Source of the DNA: an uncultured Lachnospiraceae bacterium
GTDB taxonomy: Bacteria > Bacillota > Clostridia > Lachnospirales > Lachnospiraceae
DNA: 59,232 nucleotides
Assembly (NCBI GenBank): GCA_947086895.1
Contig: CAMUAR010000017.1
Span: 1 to 59,232 of the forward strand
Direction of reading: 5' to 3'
Shown here: one piece after another, positions 26,084-35,975 of the stretch
Layout: every line of letters begins with the position of its first letter
How positions within the stretch are numbered: position 1 is the stretch's first letter
Program-made: the position numbers and the translations under genes
The notes under the pieces: model-generated
Told to the model about the DNA's origin: nothing
The model's database searches: none
What the model saw: the letters and a program-made list of their open reading frames with translations, nothing else

Positions 26084-26983
26084 TTATTCCAAGTGTTTTC
26101 CTTCCTTTTTTTCCAGTGCTTCCAGCGCTTTTAATTCAGCGTCCATCGCTACTTTTTCCTTGCGCTTTTTCGGGCGGAATTTCAGATCGTCAACCTGATA
26201 TTCACGGATTTCTTTTTCCTCATTTTCCAGAGTAACAATCACTTTAACCAGTTGTTTTAGCACACTGACGCTTGCTACTTCGCCTTTGAGTCCGTCGCTT
26301 GTCGTCACATAATCGCCGGCATTTGGCAGCTTGTTGTTTAAATATTCATAAGCTTCTTCCTCATTTTTTAGACAGCACATCAATCTGCCGCATACGCCCG
26401 AAATTTTAGCAGGATTTAAGGAAAGGTTTTGTTCTTTCGCCATCTTAATCGAAACTGGAGCAAAATCGGCAAGGTAGGTATGGCAGCACATTGGTCTGCC
26501 GCATATTCCAATTCCGCCAATAATTTTTGTCTCATCGCGCACGCCGATTTGACGCAGTTCAATTCTTGTTTTAAAAACAGACGCCAAATCTTTTACAAGT
26601 TCTCTAAAATCAATACGTCCGTCTGCGGTAAAGTAGAAAAGCACTTTATTATTATCAAATGTATATTCACAGTCGATCAGTTTCATTTCAAGACCATGTT
26701 TTTCAATTTTCTCAAGGCAGATTTTAAATGCTTCTTTTTCTTTCTCCTTATTGTGCTGCTGAATCACGTCGTCTTCCGGTGTCGCAAGCCGAAGGACTTC
26801 TTTGAGCGGCTGTACTACTTTTTCATCCTCCACTTCCCGGCAGCCGAGGACAACATGCCCGTATTCTACACCGCGTGCAGTTTCCACAATAACATGATCG
26901 CCCTGATTTATGTCAAACCCAGAGGGATTAAAATAATATATTTTTCCCGCCTGGCGGAATCTTACTCCGATAATTGTTGTCAT
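26084..26983 (-). CDS. ricT: PSP1 domain protein RicT (YaaT)
   Basis: 299 residues. RicT forms the Y-complex with RicA and RicF, which directs RNase Y in mRNA maturation and influences biofilm, sporulation and competence in Bacillus. The PSP1 domain is the first ~200 residues (GVRFRQAGKIYYFNPSG, VIVETARGVEYG). The cysteines in GICGRPMCC and SGVCGRLMCC match the FeS-ligating set of the family. The C-terminus is a Lys/Glu-rich tail. It sits between holB and trmN6 as in Bacillus. SD aaagg upstream. Confidence 0.95.
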   Translation of the reverse strand: MTTIIGVRFRQAGKIYYFNPSGFDINQGDHVIVETARGVEYGHVVLGCREVEDEKVVQPLKEVLRLATPEDDVIQQHNKEKEKEAFKICLEKIEKHGLEMKLIDCEYTFDNNKVLFYFTADGRIDFRELVKDLASVFKTRIELRQIGVRDETKIIGGIGICGRPMCCHTYLADFAPVSIKMAKEQNLSLNPAKISGVCGRLMCCLKNEEEAYEYLNNKLPNAGDYVTTSDGLKGEVASVSVLKQLVKVIVTLENEEKEIREYQVDDLKFRPKKRKEKVAMDAELKALEALEKKEGKHLE

Positions 26984-27062
26984 GTAATTCGCCTTTCTGA
27001 TCTATTTTAATCATTTTTTATTTTCTGTGGTCAGAATAAAAAATATAGAGAGTAAAAATATT

Positions 27063-28049
27063 TTATTTTGCCTGCAGAGCAAACAAAAACAGCTCGATTG
27101 CTGTATCGAAATTTACATTTGCGTTTAATCTTGCGCGCACGGTATTAAAGGATTCCATAATATCATTTAGAGCTTCGAAGCTCTTATATGCCGCCTGTTT
27201 TTGTATGGTAAATAATTCTTCTTTATATATAACCTGCGCTGTGTTTTTTGTTGCTTTAAACCGTAATACATCACTATACCACAAAAATAAAAGATCCAGA
27301 TAATCATGTATTGCTGCTTTGTCTTCCGCGAGGTGTTTCAGGTAATCCATGATCTCATCCTTTTTCAGATTATCGATGTGTTTGACAAGCTGGATGACCT
27401 CGTCCTTACGTCTGGCAAAGTCTTCAGAAGAAGCATACTTGATTGCTTTTCCAAGATTTCCGCCGGAAAATGCTGCGGATAATTCCGCTTGGTAATCTGG
27501 AATATGGCAGTTGTCCATTAAATATTCTTTGATTTTGCCGTTGTCTACCGTTTTTAAGTCAAGCGTGATGCAGCGGGAGAGAATGGTAGGCAGCAAGGTA
27601 TTGATATTGTTTGTCAGCAGCATAATAACCGCATACTCAGGAGGTTCTTCGATTGTTTTAAGCAGCGCGTTTTGCGCGGCTTCCGTTAATTTTTCTGCCT
27701 CGTCAATCAGATAGATTTTATAGCGGCTGCTGTATGGTTTCACTTGGATATCATTGTTGAGCTGGTTTCGAATATCATCGACGCCAATGGATGCTTTCCC
27801 GTGAAGCACGCGGATAATATCAGGGTGATTGCCGCTGGCTGCCTGTATGCATGACTTGCATTGACAGCATGGTTCGCCATCATGCTTTTCGCATTGCAGT
27901 GCAGCAGCAAAAATTCCGGCGACAAAATTTTTTCCAATTCCATCCTCGCCGCAGAAAATATAAGAAGAAGACACTTGATCTGTACGAACTGCTTCTTTTA
28001 AATGTTGTACAACTTGTTCCCTGCCGATTACATCTTTAAAAGTTTCCAA
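27063..28049 (-). CDS. holB: DNA polymerase III delta-prime subunit
   Basis: 328-residue clamp-loader subunit. The Walker A position reads GEDGIGKNF, with Asn in place of Ser/Thr, as expected for a subunit that does not hydrolyse ATP. The zinc module CCQCKSC is at about residues 60-67. LIDEAEKLTEAAQNALLKTIEEPP and the arginine-finger LSRC motif follow. The start is a TTG with gggggat 5-6 nt upstream. It lies downstream of yaaR on the same strand. Confidence 0.94.
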   Translation of the reverse strand: METFKDVIGREQVVQHLKEAVRTDQVSSSYIFCGEDGIGKNFVAGIFAAALQCEKHDGEPCCQCKSCIQAASGNHPDIIRVLHGKASIGVDDIRNQLNNDIQVKPYSSRYKIYLIDEAEKLTEAAQNALLKTIEEPPEYAVIMLLTNNINTLLPTILSRCITLDLKTVDNGKIKEYLMDNCHIPDYQAELSAAFSGGNLGKAIKYASSEDFARRKDEVIQLVKHIDNLKKDEIMDYLKHLAEDKAAIHDYLDLLFLWYSDVLRFKATKNTAQVIYKEELFTIQKQAAYKSFEALNDIMESFNTVRARLNANVNFDTAIELFLFALQAK

Positions 28050-28218
28050 AACAATCCCCCACCTTTCCGTTTTATCTGAAAGCTTGTCCTTAATTTTATA
28101 CTGATATATTGACAGAATATTTTATCTTGTCCATACCAGAAAAGTTTGTCTTTATATAAAATCTAAATTTTTTAGTTTTGTTCAACCGTTCAAAATCAAA
28201 AAAATCTCCAGTGCAGTT

Positions 28219-28659
28219 TTATGCAAAAATATCCAGCAATAGTCCCTGAATTTCATCGATTTTGCTTAGTATTTCAATTCCGTCTTTTTCTTCTGCGAGC
28301 AGCGCAGCCGCCAGTTCGTCAAGATTTTTGTCAACAAGCTTAATCATGCCATATACACGGTGCCGCCCCCGACGATCAAGGAAATTTTCCCGTGAGAATT
28401 TATGAGAACGGTTTACAATCTCATTCATAAAATCTTTAATCAGCTCACGGTAATGTTTCATATCTCTAATATCCATATGCTTCGAGAGCTTTTTCCCCTG
28501 CATGGTGATTTCTTCCATCATCAGGCTTAAACGCTGTCCAAGCTCTTGTTCTTCGATATGGCTGAGCAGAGTAAATTTAAAAGAATCATCAGATTCCTTT
28601 ATAGGCGCTTTTTGATCTGTCTGGTTGATCTGTCCTGTTTGGGTTACTTTTATTTCCAA
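28219..28659 (-). CDS. yaaR: YaaR (DUF327) family protein
   Basis: 146 residues, all-helical cytosolic protein of unknown function, encoded directly before holB in Bacillus and Clostridia. Recognisable pieces are [37 protein letters not shown] and [14 protein letters not shown]. The start is taken as TTG at 28659 ([10 protein letters not shown]), because GGAGG lies 7 nt upstream and the family begins here. An in-frame ATG at 28734 would add 25 residues with no family match. Confidence 0.92.
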   Translation of the reverse strand: MEIKVTQTGQINQTDQKAPIKESDDSFKFTLLSHIEEQELGQRLSLMMEEITMQGKKLSKHMDIRDMKHYRELIKDFMNEIVNRSHKFSRENFLDRRGRHRVYGMIKLVDKNLDELAAALLAEEKDGIEILSKIDEIQGLLLDIFA

Positions 28660-29036
28660 AACAATACCTCCCCCGTATATTGTGAGTCTGTATTCCGTCA
28701 CAACACTACACATTATTTTAACATACCGTTTCATAAATTACAAGAAAACAGAAAGTTTTTGTACGTAAAATCATGTTTTTACATTATCAAAGAAGGAATT
28801 ATACCTGTTAAAACAGCAACTTTTCTAAAAGATAAATAATTTACTTCAACAATCATCAAAATTTTATATGTTTTTACACAAATATCCATTCGATTGTGGT
28901 GGCAGTACAAACAGATTGTCATAACAAGAGCATTCGTTGTTTTCTTAAATTTTGTGCAAATATTATAAATTACGCAAATAAAATGGATTTTTTTTGTTTA
29001 GAATAAATTTTTTAATGGAATTTCCAAGATTCTTAT
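28660..29036. other. Intergenic region upstream of yaaR
   Basis: About 380 bp with no supported gene. It must contain the promoter of the yaaR-rsmI operon, but I do not see a convincing -35/-10 pair. Confidence 0.4.
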
Positions 29037-29175
29037 GGTATAATATCGACAGATATTATACCAGCGCCGATTCGCGCTCGACCGAAGGAAGAGCATCGTC
29101 CTTAGCGAATCGAGAATAAATTCATTGGCGAATTATGCGATTGCTCTGCAAGAGCAATTCATCCCTCAGAGGGAT
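29037..29175. repeat. Hairpin-repeat family, copy C (inverted orientation)
   Basis: GGTATAATATC/GATATTATACC with loop gaca (29037-29062) is followed by the stem GATTCGC (29069-29075)/GCGAATC (29105-29111), the reverse complement of the order in copies A, B and D. Two more hairpins follow: ATTGCTCT/AGAGCAAT (29140-29158) and ATCCCTC/GAGGGAT (29161-29175). It lies in front of the chemoreceptor gene. Confidence 0.8.
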
Positions 29176-29387
29176 CATAGCAATAAAGGAACTTTTGTTA
29201 AGAAGTGGAAGTTTGTTGTGCAGCGCAGAATCCTGCAAAGTAATAATTCTTTGTTCTATCAGATTGTTTATACCGTCAAGCGATATAACTGAAAGGTTGA
29301 GAATTTTGGATTTTTAGTCCGAAATTTGTGTTGCATATAACTCTCTTTAAATTGAGAGCCGCCGTTGGCAGCAGAATGCGAGGAAGC

Positions 29388-31091
29388 ATGAAAAATTTGG
29401 GTAAGACAAATATTGAAGTTATTGGAGAGAACAGTCAGGAACTGCGTCTAAAGAAAATTGTACAAAAGTCAACTGTCGCGCTTATTTTAGGAGGGACTCT
29501 GCTGATCATTTCAATAGCGATAAATTTATATGTAACATTGATGCAAGAAGACCGATTGGAGACAAACCGCTTCTTAGAACAGTACCGTCTAGGCTCGAAA
29601 GCTCTTACTTATGCAGTGCAGGCTTATGCGGTAACTGGAGATAAAAAATATTATGATAATTACATGACAGAATTAAACGTGGATAAAAACAGAGATATCG
29701 CATGGGAAGGACTAGAGGGAAATAATATAACAAGAAAAGAATGGACGGAGATGGAAGACATTGCAAGATTGTCCAATGAACTGGTTCCGTTAGAAGAACT
29801 GGCAATGGAGGCAGTGGCGTCTGGAGATCAAGAACTTGCGATATCTTATGTATTTGGGGAAAGATATGAAAACGATGTTGAAGTTATCAGCAAAAAAACA
29901 GATCTCGTGATCAATCAGATTCAAGATAGGCTGGATTCGAGAAAAAATTTCATGATAAGCATACAGTCAGTGGTAGAAGTTTTGTTTTTATTATCTTTTC
30001 TTTATGTCATTCGTCAGATTATTGTATCAATTAGATTTTCAAGACAAGAGCTGCTTGTCCCTATTACCAAAGTATCTGAACATATTGTAGCCATTTCGGA
30101 GGGAAATCTTCACGCAGCGTTTGATATGCAGGAGGATGATAGTGAAGTTGGAAGAATGGTATCAGCCATTCAATTTATGAAGGATAATCTGGTTAAAATT
30201 ATCGGTGAGATTACGGAAGTATTAGGACAGATGGGAGAAGGAAATTACAATATTGATATAAAACAGAATTATGTGGGTGAATTTGTAGTTATTAAAGATT
30301 CCTTTTATAAAATCAGTCATAAAATTCGGGATACTCTTCAAAGTCTTCGAGAAATGTCAACTCAGATTAAAGTAGGATCTCAGCAGTTGTCGGATGCGGC
30401 ATCTAATTTGGCAGATGCGAGTACAGCTCAAGCAACAACAGTAAGCGATTTATCAGTACTGGCAGAAAATCTGTATGCAGATATGGACAAAAATTCCAGT
30501 GATGCCAGAGAATGCGTGGCAATTGCTTCTGAGGCAGGTCAAGTACTGCTGGTTGGAAATAAGAAAATGGAAGAGCTGAAAGAGGCGATCAGAGAAATCA
30601 ATCAATGCTCTGAAAAGATTAAGACAATTATTCGTGTAATTGAGGATATTGCTTCTCAAACCAATTTACTTTCTTTGAATGCTGCGATTGAGGCAGCTCG
30701 TGCCGGAGACGCTGGACGCGGATTTGGAGTCGTAGCACAGCAGGTTAGAAATTTAGCGGATGAATCAGCGAAATCAGCGAAGGAAACAACAAAATTGATT
30801 GAAACAACAGTAGCAACTGTAGAAAAGGGCATAGCAATTGCAGAGGAAACCGCTAAAAACATTTCCGAAGTTATGGAAGGGGCGCAGACAGCAACTCAGA
30901 AAATGGGGCGAATTTCAGAATTGTTAGAGCAGAATGTACAATATATGAAGCAGATCGATGCAGATCTGGGCGAAATTCGAGAAGTGATTGATACAAATGC
31001 AGCTACCTCAGAAGAAACCGCAGCAATCAGCGAAGAACAAGCAGGTCAAGTAGAGATTATGGCAGATTTAATGAATAAATTTGTGATTTAA
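29388..31091 (+). CDS. Methyl-accepting chemotaxis protein
   Basis: 567-residue chemoreceptor. TM1 is about residues 28-51, a helical extracellular ligand domain (4HB-like, ~140 residues) follows, and TM2 is about 193-214. A HAMP domain ([19 protein letters not shown]) comes next, then a long coiled-coil signalling domain. The CheA/CheW-binding hairpin tip, reading [20 protein letters not shown], is at about 425-445. The product senses an unknown signal and controls CheA. Start at 29388 is chosen over the in-frame codon at 29328 because gagg lies immediately upstream and the signal-anchor is then near the N-terminus. It is monocistronic with a terminator at 31169-31219. Confidence 0.95.
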   Translation: MKNLGKTNIEVIGENSQELRLKKIVQKSTVALILGGTLLIISIAINLYVTLMQEDRLETNRFLEQYRLGSKALTYAVQAYAVTGDKKYYDNYMTELNVDKNRDIAWEGLEGNNITRKEWTEMEDIARLSNELVPLEELAMEAVASGDQELAISYVFGERYENDVEVISKKTDLVINQIQDRLDSRKNFMISIQSVVEVLFLLSFLYVIRQIIVSIRFSRQELLVPITKVSEHIVAISEGNLHAAFDMQEDDSEVGRMVSAIQFMKDNLVKIIGEITEVLGQMGEGNYNIDIKQNYVGEFVVIKDSFYKISHKIRDTLQSLREMSTQIKVGSQQLSDAASNLADASTAQATTVSDLSVLAENLYADMDKNSSDARECVAIASEAGQVLLVGNKKMEELKEAIREINQCSEKIKTIIRVIEDIASQTNLLSLNAAIEAARAGDAGRGFGVVAQQVRNLADESAKSAKETTKLIETTVATVEKGIAIAEETAKNISEVMEGAQTATQKMGRISELLEQNVQYMKQIDADLGEIREVIDTNAATSEETAAISEEQAGQVEIMADLMNKFVI

Positions 31092-31168
31092 ATAAAAATG
31101 TCTGCAAAATGTTATGCTATTACAAAAGTTAATTTAGATTGTAAAAAATAATATTATTATCAAAATGC

Positions 31169-31219
31169 TCAAGCAGGAAAATAACAGGTAATTGGGATTA
31201 TTTTTCTGCTTGATTTTTT
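31169..31219 (+). terminator. Rho-independent terminator after the chemoreceptor gene
   Basis: Arms TCAAGCAG...AAATAA and TTATTT...CTGCTTGA followed by TTTTTT, 77 bp after the stop codon. Confidence 0.75.
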
Positions 31220-31386
31220 ATATTACAGTCATTATTTTATAATAACTTTCAAAATTTTTATTACTGGAATGTATTTGAAAGATGGAGTTGATTCGTCAAT
31301 CTGATAAAACAGGAAAAAGCATACCCTAAAGCAGTAAGAATTCTGTCAGATTTACCATAACTTCAACTGTTTTTTATTCTATAAAG

Positions 31387-31977
31387 TTATGAGATCTGAG
31401 AGATAACATTTGCCAGTTCTTGAAAACACTGTGTCAGATCTGCATTGATAAAATGCTTTTTTATTCCCGCAGCAGCAAGATTTTCTTCTGAGAAATCTTT
31501 GGAGTCTGCAAGAAATCTTCGGCATAATTCTGCGTATTTTGGTTCTTTTTGGGTTCTTTCTCTCTCAAGTGCGCGAAAAAGGCGCAGACCATCTTCCACT
31601 TCAATATAGAGAGGAACCACTTGTGTGACTCCAAAGTACTGAACCAGTTGAATATATCCATCTAATGTATCAATCATTAAATAGTGCTGATTTCCAGAAA
31701 GATTAATTTGACCATCATCAGCTGTGAAATAATGCCATAGACCATGAATTGTTTTGTATGCCCGATGTTCAATAACTTTATTTTCCTGTTGAAATTTCAT
31801 CAGTTCAGTCTCTTCCACAAAGTGGTATTCCCGCCCCTGTGTTTCGCCAGAGCGGATCGGGCGCGTTGTGTAGGGAACCACCTGTTTTAACTGAAGCGTT
31901 TGGTCTGCAAGCAGCATCTGATATAGTGTATCTTTGCCGCTTGCGCTTTTTCCCATTAAAATAAAAATTTTCGACAT
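31387..31977 (-). CDS. Guanylate-kinase-like P-loop protein
   Basis: 196 residues. The N-terminus has P-loop MGKSASGKDT (about 7-16), and VPYTTRPIRSGETQGREYHF corresponds to the GMP-binding loop (TTR..R.GE..G.DY.F) of guanylate kinase. The C-terminal part is less conserved, and the lid region (ALERERTQKEPKYAELCRRF) is recognisable. A Lys-Asp in the P-loop (GKD instead of GKS/T) is common in this side branch. It is probably a GMP-kinase-like phosphotransferase, but a regular gmk may exist elsewhere. It is convergent with the chemoreceptor gene and divergent from trmB. Confidence 0.85.
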   Translation of the reverse strand: MSKIFILMGKSASGKDTLYQMLLADQTLQLKQVVPYTTRPIRSGETQGREYHFVEETELMKFQQENKVIEHRAYKTIHGLWHYFTADDGQINLSGNQHYLMIDTLDGYIQLVQYFGVTQVVPLYIEVEDGLRLFRALERERTQKEPKYAELCRRFLADSKDFSEENLAAAGIKKHFINADLTQCFQELANVISQIS

Positions 31978-32206
31978 AATATCCTCCCTGCAAACAGCGT
32001 TTTGTTGTTATTATACAACGATAAAGAAATCTTTTGCAATCAAAAAGCAATCAAGTTTTACAGCTATTGAAAAATTATGGAAGTTATGGTATTCTCTACT
32101 AGTAAACCATAAGTTAAAGTATAGGTAAGTTTATATGTTTGGTTTTCAAAGCCCTTGATTAATGCTTATATTTTAGCTGGTATACTTTTTAGAAAGGAAA
32201 TATACT

Positions 32207-32854
32207 ATGAGATTGCGAAACATCAGAGGTGCAAAGGAGGCGGTTGCCGAAAGTACTTTTGTCGTACATGACCCAGAAGCGAACCGTGGAAGATGGAATG
32301 AGTTTTTTGAAAATCATAATCCGCTTTATATCGAGATTGGCATGGGAAAAGGTCGGTTTGTCACAGAACTTGCAGGACGTTATCCAGAGATAAATTATAT
32401 TGGTATTGAAAAATATGAAAGTGTGATGATACGGGCTATCGCAAAACGCAAAATGTTGACGGAGTGTAAAAATTTGTTTTTTTTATGCTGTGGCGCTGAG
32501 CATTTGAGCGAGGTGTTTGGGAAGGGTGAGATTGCGCGGATCTATCTGAATTTTTCCGACCCATGGCCGAAGGAACGACATGCAAGGCGGCGGCTGACTT
32601 CACAAGGATTTCTTGATATATACCGCGATTTACTGGCGGAAGACGGACGGATCGAATTTAAGACGGACAACAACCCTCTATTTGATTTTTCTTTGGAACA
32701 GGCAGAACAGGCCGGCTGGGAATTGTGCGAAGTCACGCGCGACCTTCATCACAGTGAGTACATGGATGGAAATGTTATGACAGAGTATGAAGAGCGATTT
32801 TCAGCGATTGGCAATCCAATATCCAGAATGGTTGCCTACCCGCCGAAGAGGTAA
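32207..32854 (+). CDS. trmB: tRNA (guanine-N7-)-methyltransferase
   Basis: 215-residue enzyme making m7G46 in tRNA. The SAM-site YIEIGMGKGRFVTELAG (about 43-60), INYIGIEKYESV, and the catalytic region YLNFSDPWPKERHARRRLTS are intact, and TDNNPLFDFSLEQ matches the C-terminal part. Start with aaaggaaat before ATG. It is followed by a 50-residue ORF and trxA on the same strand. Confidence 0.97.
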   Translation: MRLRNIRGAKEAVAESTFVVHDPEANRGRWNEFFENHNPLYIEIGMGKGRFVTELAGRYPEINYIGIEKYESVMIRAIAKRKMLTECKNLFFLCCGAEHLSEVFGKGEIARIYLNFSDPWPKERHARRRLTSQGFLDIYRDLLAEDGRIEFKTDNNPLFDFSLEQAEQAGWELCEVTRDLHHSEYMDGNVMTEYEERFSAIGNPISRMVAYPPKR

Positions 32855-32963
32855 ATTTGGAATTTCTATAAAGTATAAAAGCTTAAAATAAAAAGATAGT
32901 GAAACAACTTTTCTTCTATGGCATATAATAGACTAATATGCTGCATACTATGGGGGAAGTTTG

Positions 32964-33116
32964 ATGGGTTATTGGAAGAGGCGTTTGGCGCAGGCGTTGA
33001 GTTCACGTCCAGCTTTAAATCGAAAGGCACTGAATATCAAACGTGGAATTGACGAAATAAGTTGTATGCTGGATGCAATGGGAGGACCGCCCAAAAAGCA
33101 TCCAAAGAAAAAATAG
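32964..33116 (+). CDS. Small basic hypothetical protein (50 aa)
   Basis: A 50-codon ORF with a well-placed gggggaag Shine-Dalgarno 3-8 nt before ATG. The product is very basic, with MGYWKRRLAQALSSRPALNR at the start, a single Cys, and PPKKHPKKK at the end. It has no membrane segment. It lies 29 bp before trxA on the same strand, so co-translation with trxA is likely. I do not recognise a family. Confidence 0.65.
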   Translation: MGYWKRRLAQALSSRPALNRKALNIKRGIDEISCMLDAMGGPPKKHPKKK

Positions 33117-33145
33117 CGTGGATTGAAAAAGGAAGGAGAATACGC

Positions 33146-33451
33146 ATGAAGATTGTAAACGATGCAAATTTTAAAGAGGAAGTGCTGGATGCCTCGACTC
33201 CAGTATTGGTAGATTTTTATGCAGACTGGTGCGGACCATGCAAGGCAATGGGACCGATTGTTGAGAAGCTTGGGGAGGAACTTTCTGGAAGCGCGAAAGT
33301 AGTTAAAGTCAATGTGACAGATTCCCCGGAACTTTCGGACAAGTATAATGTGGAGTCCATCCCGACTTTTATTGTCTTTCAGAATGGCAGTCCGGTGAAA
33401 CAGCGTATTGGGAGAATGTCAAAAGAGGAACTTGCAGGTCTTTTGCAGTAA
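33146..33451 (+). CDS. trxA: Thioredoxin
   Basis: 101-residue cytosolic disulfide reductase with active site WCGPC at residues 28-32 and cis-Pro in SIPTF. The start at 33146 is set by ggaaggag 7 nt upstream; the longer in-frame ORF upstream has no family match. It is followed by a hairpin terminator at 33527-33564. Partner is normally thioredoxin reductase, not in this window. Confidence 0.96.
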   Translation: MKIVNDANFKEEVLDASTPVLVDFYADWCGPCKAMGPIVEKLGEELSGSAKVVKVNVTDSPELSDKYNVESIPTFIVFQNGSPVKQRIGRMSKEELAGLLQ

Positions 33452-33526
33452 AAAATGGAAACTGTAAGATTTTTAGACAGGTATTTACACTGCAAAAGGT
33501 TATAATTTTCTGAAAAGAGAAAATAG

Positions 33527-33568
33527 AAGGCTGCTGTAAAATCATTTTATTTTGCAGCAGCCTTGTTA
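33527..33568 (+). terminator. Terminator after trxA
   Basis: Arms AAGGCTGCTG and CAGCAGCCTT with an A/T-rich extension of the stem, followed by gttattta. A related stem with a long loop is at 8108-8207. Confidence 0.65.
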
Positions 33569-33771
33569 TTTAGAGCAGCAGATAATAAAATTTTTAAGTA
33601 TTTTTAGCAACACAACAATTTATAATTTAAAGATTTTTTGACAGGACATGTTTGAAAATTGTATGAATTTTCTGTTATGCCAAAACAGAACCCGAGTCAG
33701 TTTTATTTTTATAAAATGTCTTTTTGTTTTTGTTTTGTACAATTTTTTTTTTCGAATGCAGTCTTAATTTT

Positions 33772-35127
33772 TTAACGTATGTCAAGCCGTTTCTTTTTTA
33801 ATACGCTCTGTACTGCTTGATTTAACAAATACGCTACAACTGCCACAAGCGGAACGCCAAGGAACATTCCAATCACTCCGCCATAAGCGCCGCCGATTGT
33901 GATTCCAAAGATAACCCACAAAGGCGATAATCCGGTTGAATCGCCAAGAATTTTTGGTCCAAGTATCCATCCGTCAAATTGTTGAAGCACCAAAATCATA
34001 ATGGCAAAAATAACAGCGTCAAGCGGTCGAATGCATAAATAGAGCAGTATCCCTGGCACTGCTCCAATAAACGGGCCAAAGTAAGGTATCATATTTGTTA
34101 TTCCAACAATCACGCTGACTAACACTGCATAATCAAGCCGAAGAATCGAGAGTACCACAAAACAAATTAAGCCAATAATCAGGGAGTCCAGGGCTTTTCC
34201 ACTGACAAATCCAGAAAAAATCTTACTGCATTCCTTCATAGTATTGCAGAAAACTTTTGCCTTCGAGGTAGGAAGAATGGAGTATACTGCCTGTGTTCCC
34301 ATTTTAATCAATTTGCGTTTATCCGCAAGCATATAGATGGAAATTGCAATGGATAACAGGATATTGATAATCAGTTTAGCAACCGAAACGGTCATTCCAA
34401 CAATTTTCGGAACTATATTTTTTGTTACATTTGTTACAGTACCAATCAGTTCCGGCCACATTTCTTCAATTTTATCTTCGATATATTGTAAATTTACTCC
34501 TGGAAAATACTGCTCTAACATCTCGGTATAGTGTTCCCGATTTTCATATAGTTTGGTCATTTCTGTTGAGACGTCAGACGCCACATTGACAATGCTGTTT
34601 GTAATCTGAGGGATTACATAGACAAGACCAATAATAATTATGCCGAGCGATAAAATATAGGTTGTCAGAATGGATAAGACAACGCGAAGCCTTGGCTTTT
34701 CCAAATGAAGTAATTTTTGAAATAACTGAACTTCCAGCCAGCATACAAGCGGGTTTAAAATAAAAGCGATCAGGAAAGCTGCAATAAATGGAGAAAGGAT
34801 ATTGGCAAGACCCTTAAACCATAGTTTTACATCACCAAAATTTGCAATCAAACAGATAAAAATGGATGCTGCAATAATCGTGACAAGAGCATAAATACAT
34901 ATTGTAAAATATTTGCGGTTGGATTCAAACTTATAATCGCTTTTTCCCTCGCTGCCGTTTAATTCCTCGATCAGTTCATGTTCTGTCACACAGTCAAATT
35001 CATCCGCCGCCTCTTCTTCGGAAAGCATACGAATCTCAATTGGACCATATTCTGGGGGAATTTTCTTTTTTCCAGGTAATTTTACTTTTGGAAGTTTTGC
35101 TTTTTCATGGGATTTTCGAATTTTCAT
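33772..35127 (-). CDS. AI-2E family transporter (PerM/YdiK-like membrane protein)
   Basis: 451 residues with eight predicted membrane helices: two near residues 75-130, one near 150-175, and a C-terminal group (about 240-435). Recognisable pieces are LSPFIAAFLIAFILNPLV, GITNMIPYFGPFIGAVPG and LQQFDGWILGPKILGDSTGL, the last being the family signature. Some members export autoinducer-2, but others are Na+/H+ antiporters, so substrate is open. The N-terminal ~70 residues are soluble and charged. Start has aggaggaaat upstream. Transcribed alone. Confidence 0.92.
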   Translation of the reverse strand: MKIRKSHEKAKLPKVKLPGKKKIPPEYGPIEIRMLSEEEAADEFDCVTEHELIEELNGSEGKSDYKFESNRKYFTICIYALVTIIAASIFICLIANFGDVKLWFKGLANILSPFIAAFLIAFILNPLVCWLEVQLFQKLLHLEKPRLRVVLSILTTYILSLGIIIIGLVYVIPQITNSIVNVASDVSTEMTKLYENREHYTEMLEQYFPGVNLQYIEDKIEEMWPELIGTVTNVTKNIVPKIVGMTVSVAKLIINILLSIAISIYMLADKRKLIKMGTQAVYSILPTSKAKVFCNTMKECSKIFSGFVSGKALDSLIIGLICFVVLSILRLDYAVLVSVIVGITNMIPYFGPFIGAVPGILLYLCIRPLDAVIFAIMILVLQQFDGWILGPKILGDSTGLSPLWVIFGITIGGAYGGVIGMFLGVPLVAVVAYLLNQAVQSVLKKKRLDIR

Positions 35128-35411
35128 AACAATTTCCTCCTGATATGAAAGTATTATAACTATTTAGATGACTGAATTCAATAGTATTTTTTATATCGGG
35201 AAAAGTGTAATTTTAAGCCGGAAAACCTTGATTTTTCAAGCAAAAATACCATAAAAATCCCACTCTTTGAAATATAAGGAAATTCTGAAGATTTCCTTAA
35301 CATTATGTAATAAAAGGGAACTATGCGATAACATCTTCCCATGCACCAGATGAAATCAACATAAAACATTTTATCCGCATCATTTGGATCCATGCAGCGG
35401 ACAATCAAAAT

Positions 35412-35596
35412 TATTCCAACAAGAAAAATTTCTCCAGAATAATCGGACAATGCCTGAGTATATTGTGGTTGTTTTATTTGCCGTGTTGTCGTATTTGCAG
35501 ATTGGTGAATGCAATTAATTCTGTTTTATCTGCATAGATTTCTGAACGAACAGATTTTGCAAAATCAATAAGACCTGAATTGAAATATACTCCCAT
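35412..35596 (-). pseudogene. Remnant of an ATP-binding protein / PD-(D/E)XK nuclease gene
   Basis: From ATG at 35596 (gaagg 7 nt upstream) the minus strand encodes 40 residues, MGVYFNSGLIDFAKSVRSEI then YADKTELIAFTN, resembling the N-terminus of the AAA-ATPase-like/DUF1703 proteins common in Lachnospiraceae. A stop follows at 35474. In another frame just downstream, ALSDYSGEIFLVGI (to 35412) resembles the C-terminal end of the same proteins. The intervening ~450 codons are missing, so this is a deleted, frameshifted pseudogene. Confidence 0.55.
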
Positions 35597-35975
35597 AATA
35601 TACCTTCTTTTTTTGTGCCGCGAGAGTACTCTGCAAAGTTTATTTCAGCTTACATCAATAAAATTTCATTGTCAAGCTGTACTTTATGTCCTGTCAAGTA
35701 AGTTCCAACTACAATATTTTTTTGTAATGTATTTCAGCCTTGAAAGAAACAGAGAAAATTTATATAATATAAGGATAAAGGAATACAGCAATTTACAAGC
35801 TTTTGAAACAGTTTTAACATAACAAGTATCAATAAAATAAATATTTATTTTTTAATATATTAAATAATGAATAATAATATTTTTATAAGAACAATTTTAA
35901 ATTAGAAACTTGCAAACTGGTGTTTATAAGAATAAACGAAAATTAAAAACTTGTGAATCGCCAAAGGAATTAATT
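35597..35975. other. Gene-free AT-rich stretch with an imperfect duplication
   Basis: No credible gene. At its end two ~38-bp imperfect direct copies (TTTATAAGAA...AACTTG from about 35882 and 35923) lie in tandem, before the small Zn-binding protein gene. Confidence 0.45.

Noticed and set aside
29175..29387. Cyclic-di-GMP riboswitch before the chemoreceptor gene
   Set aside because: Known GEMM-type landmarks (conserved GNRA tetraloop/receptor helices) are not seen; only simple hairpins are present.
35580..35822. 80-residue plus-strand ORF
   Set aside because: Lies over the pseudogene remnant, has no ribosome site and a random-looking, Cys/Phe/Leu-rich composition.
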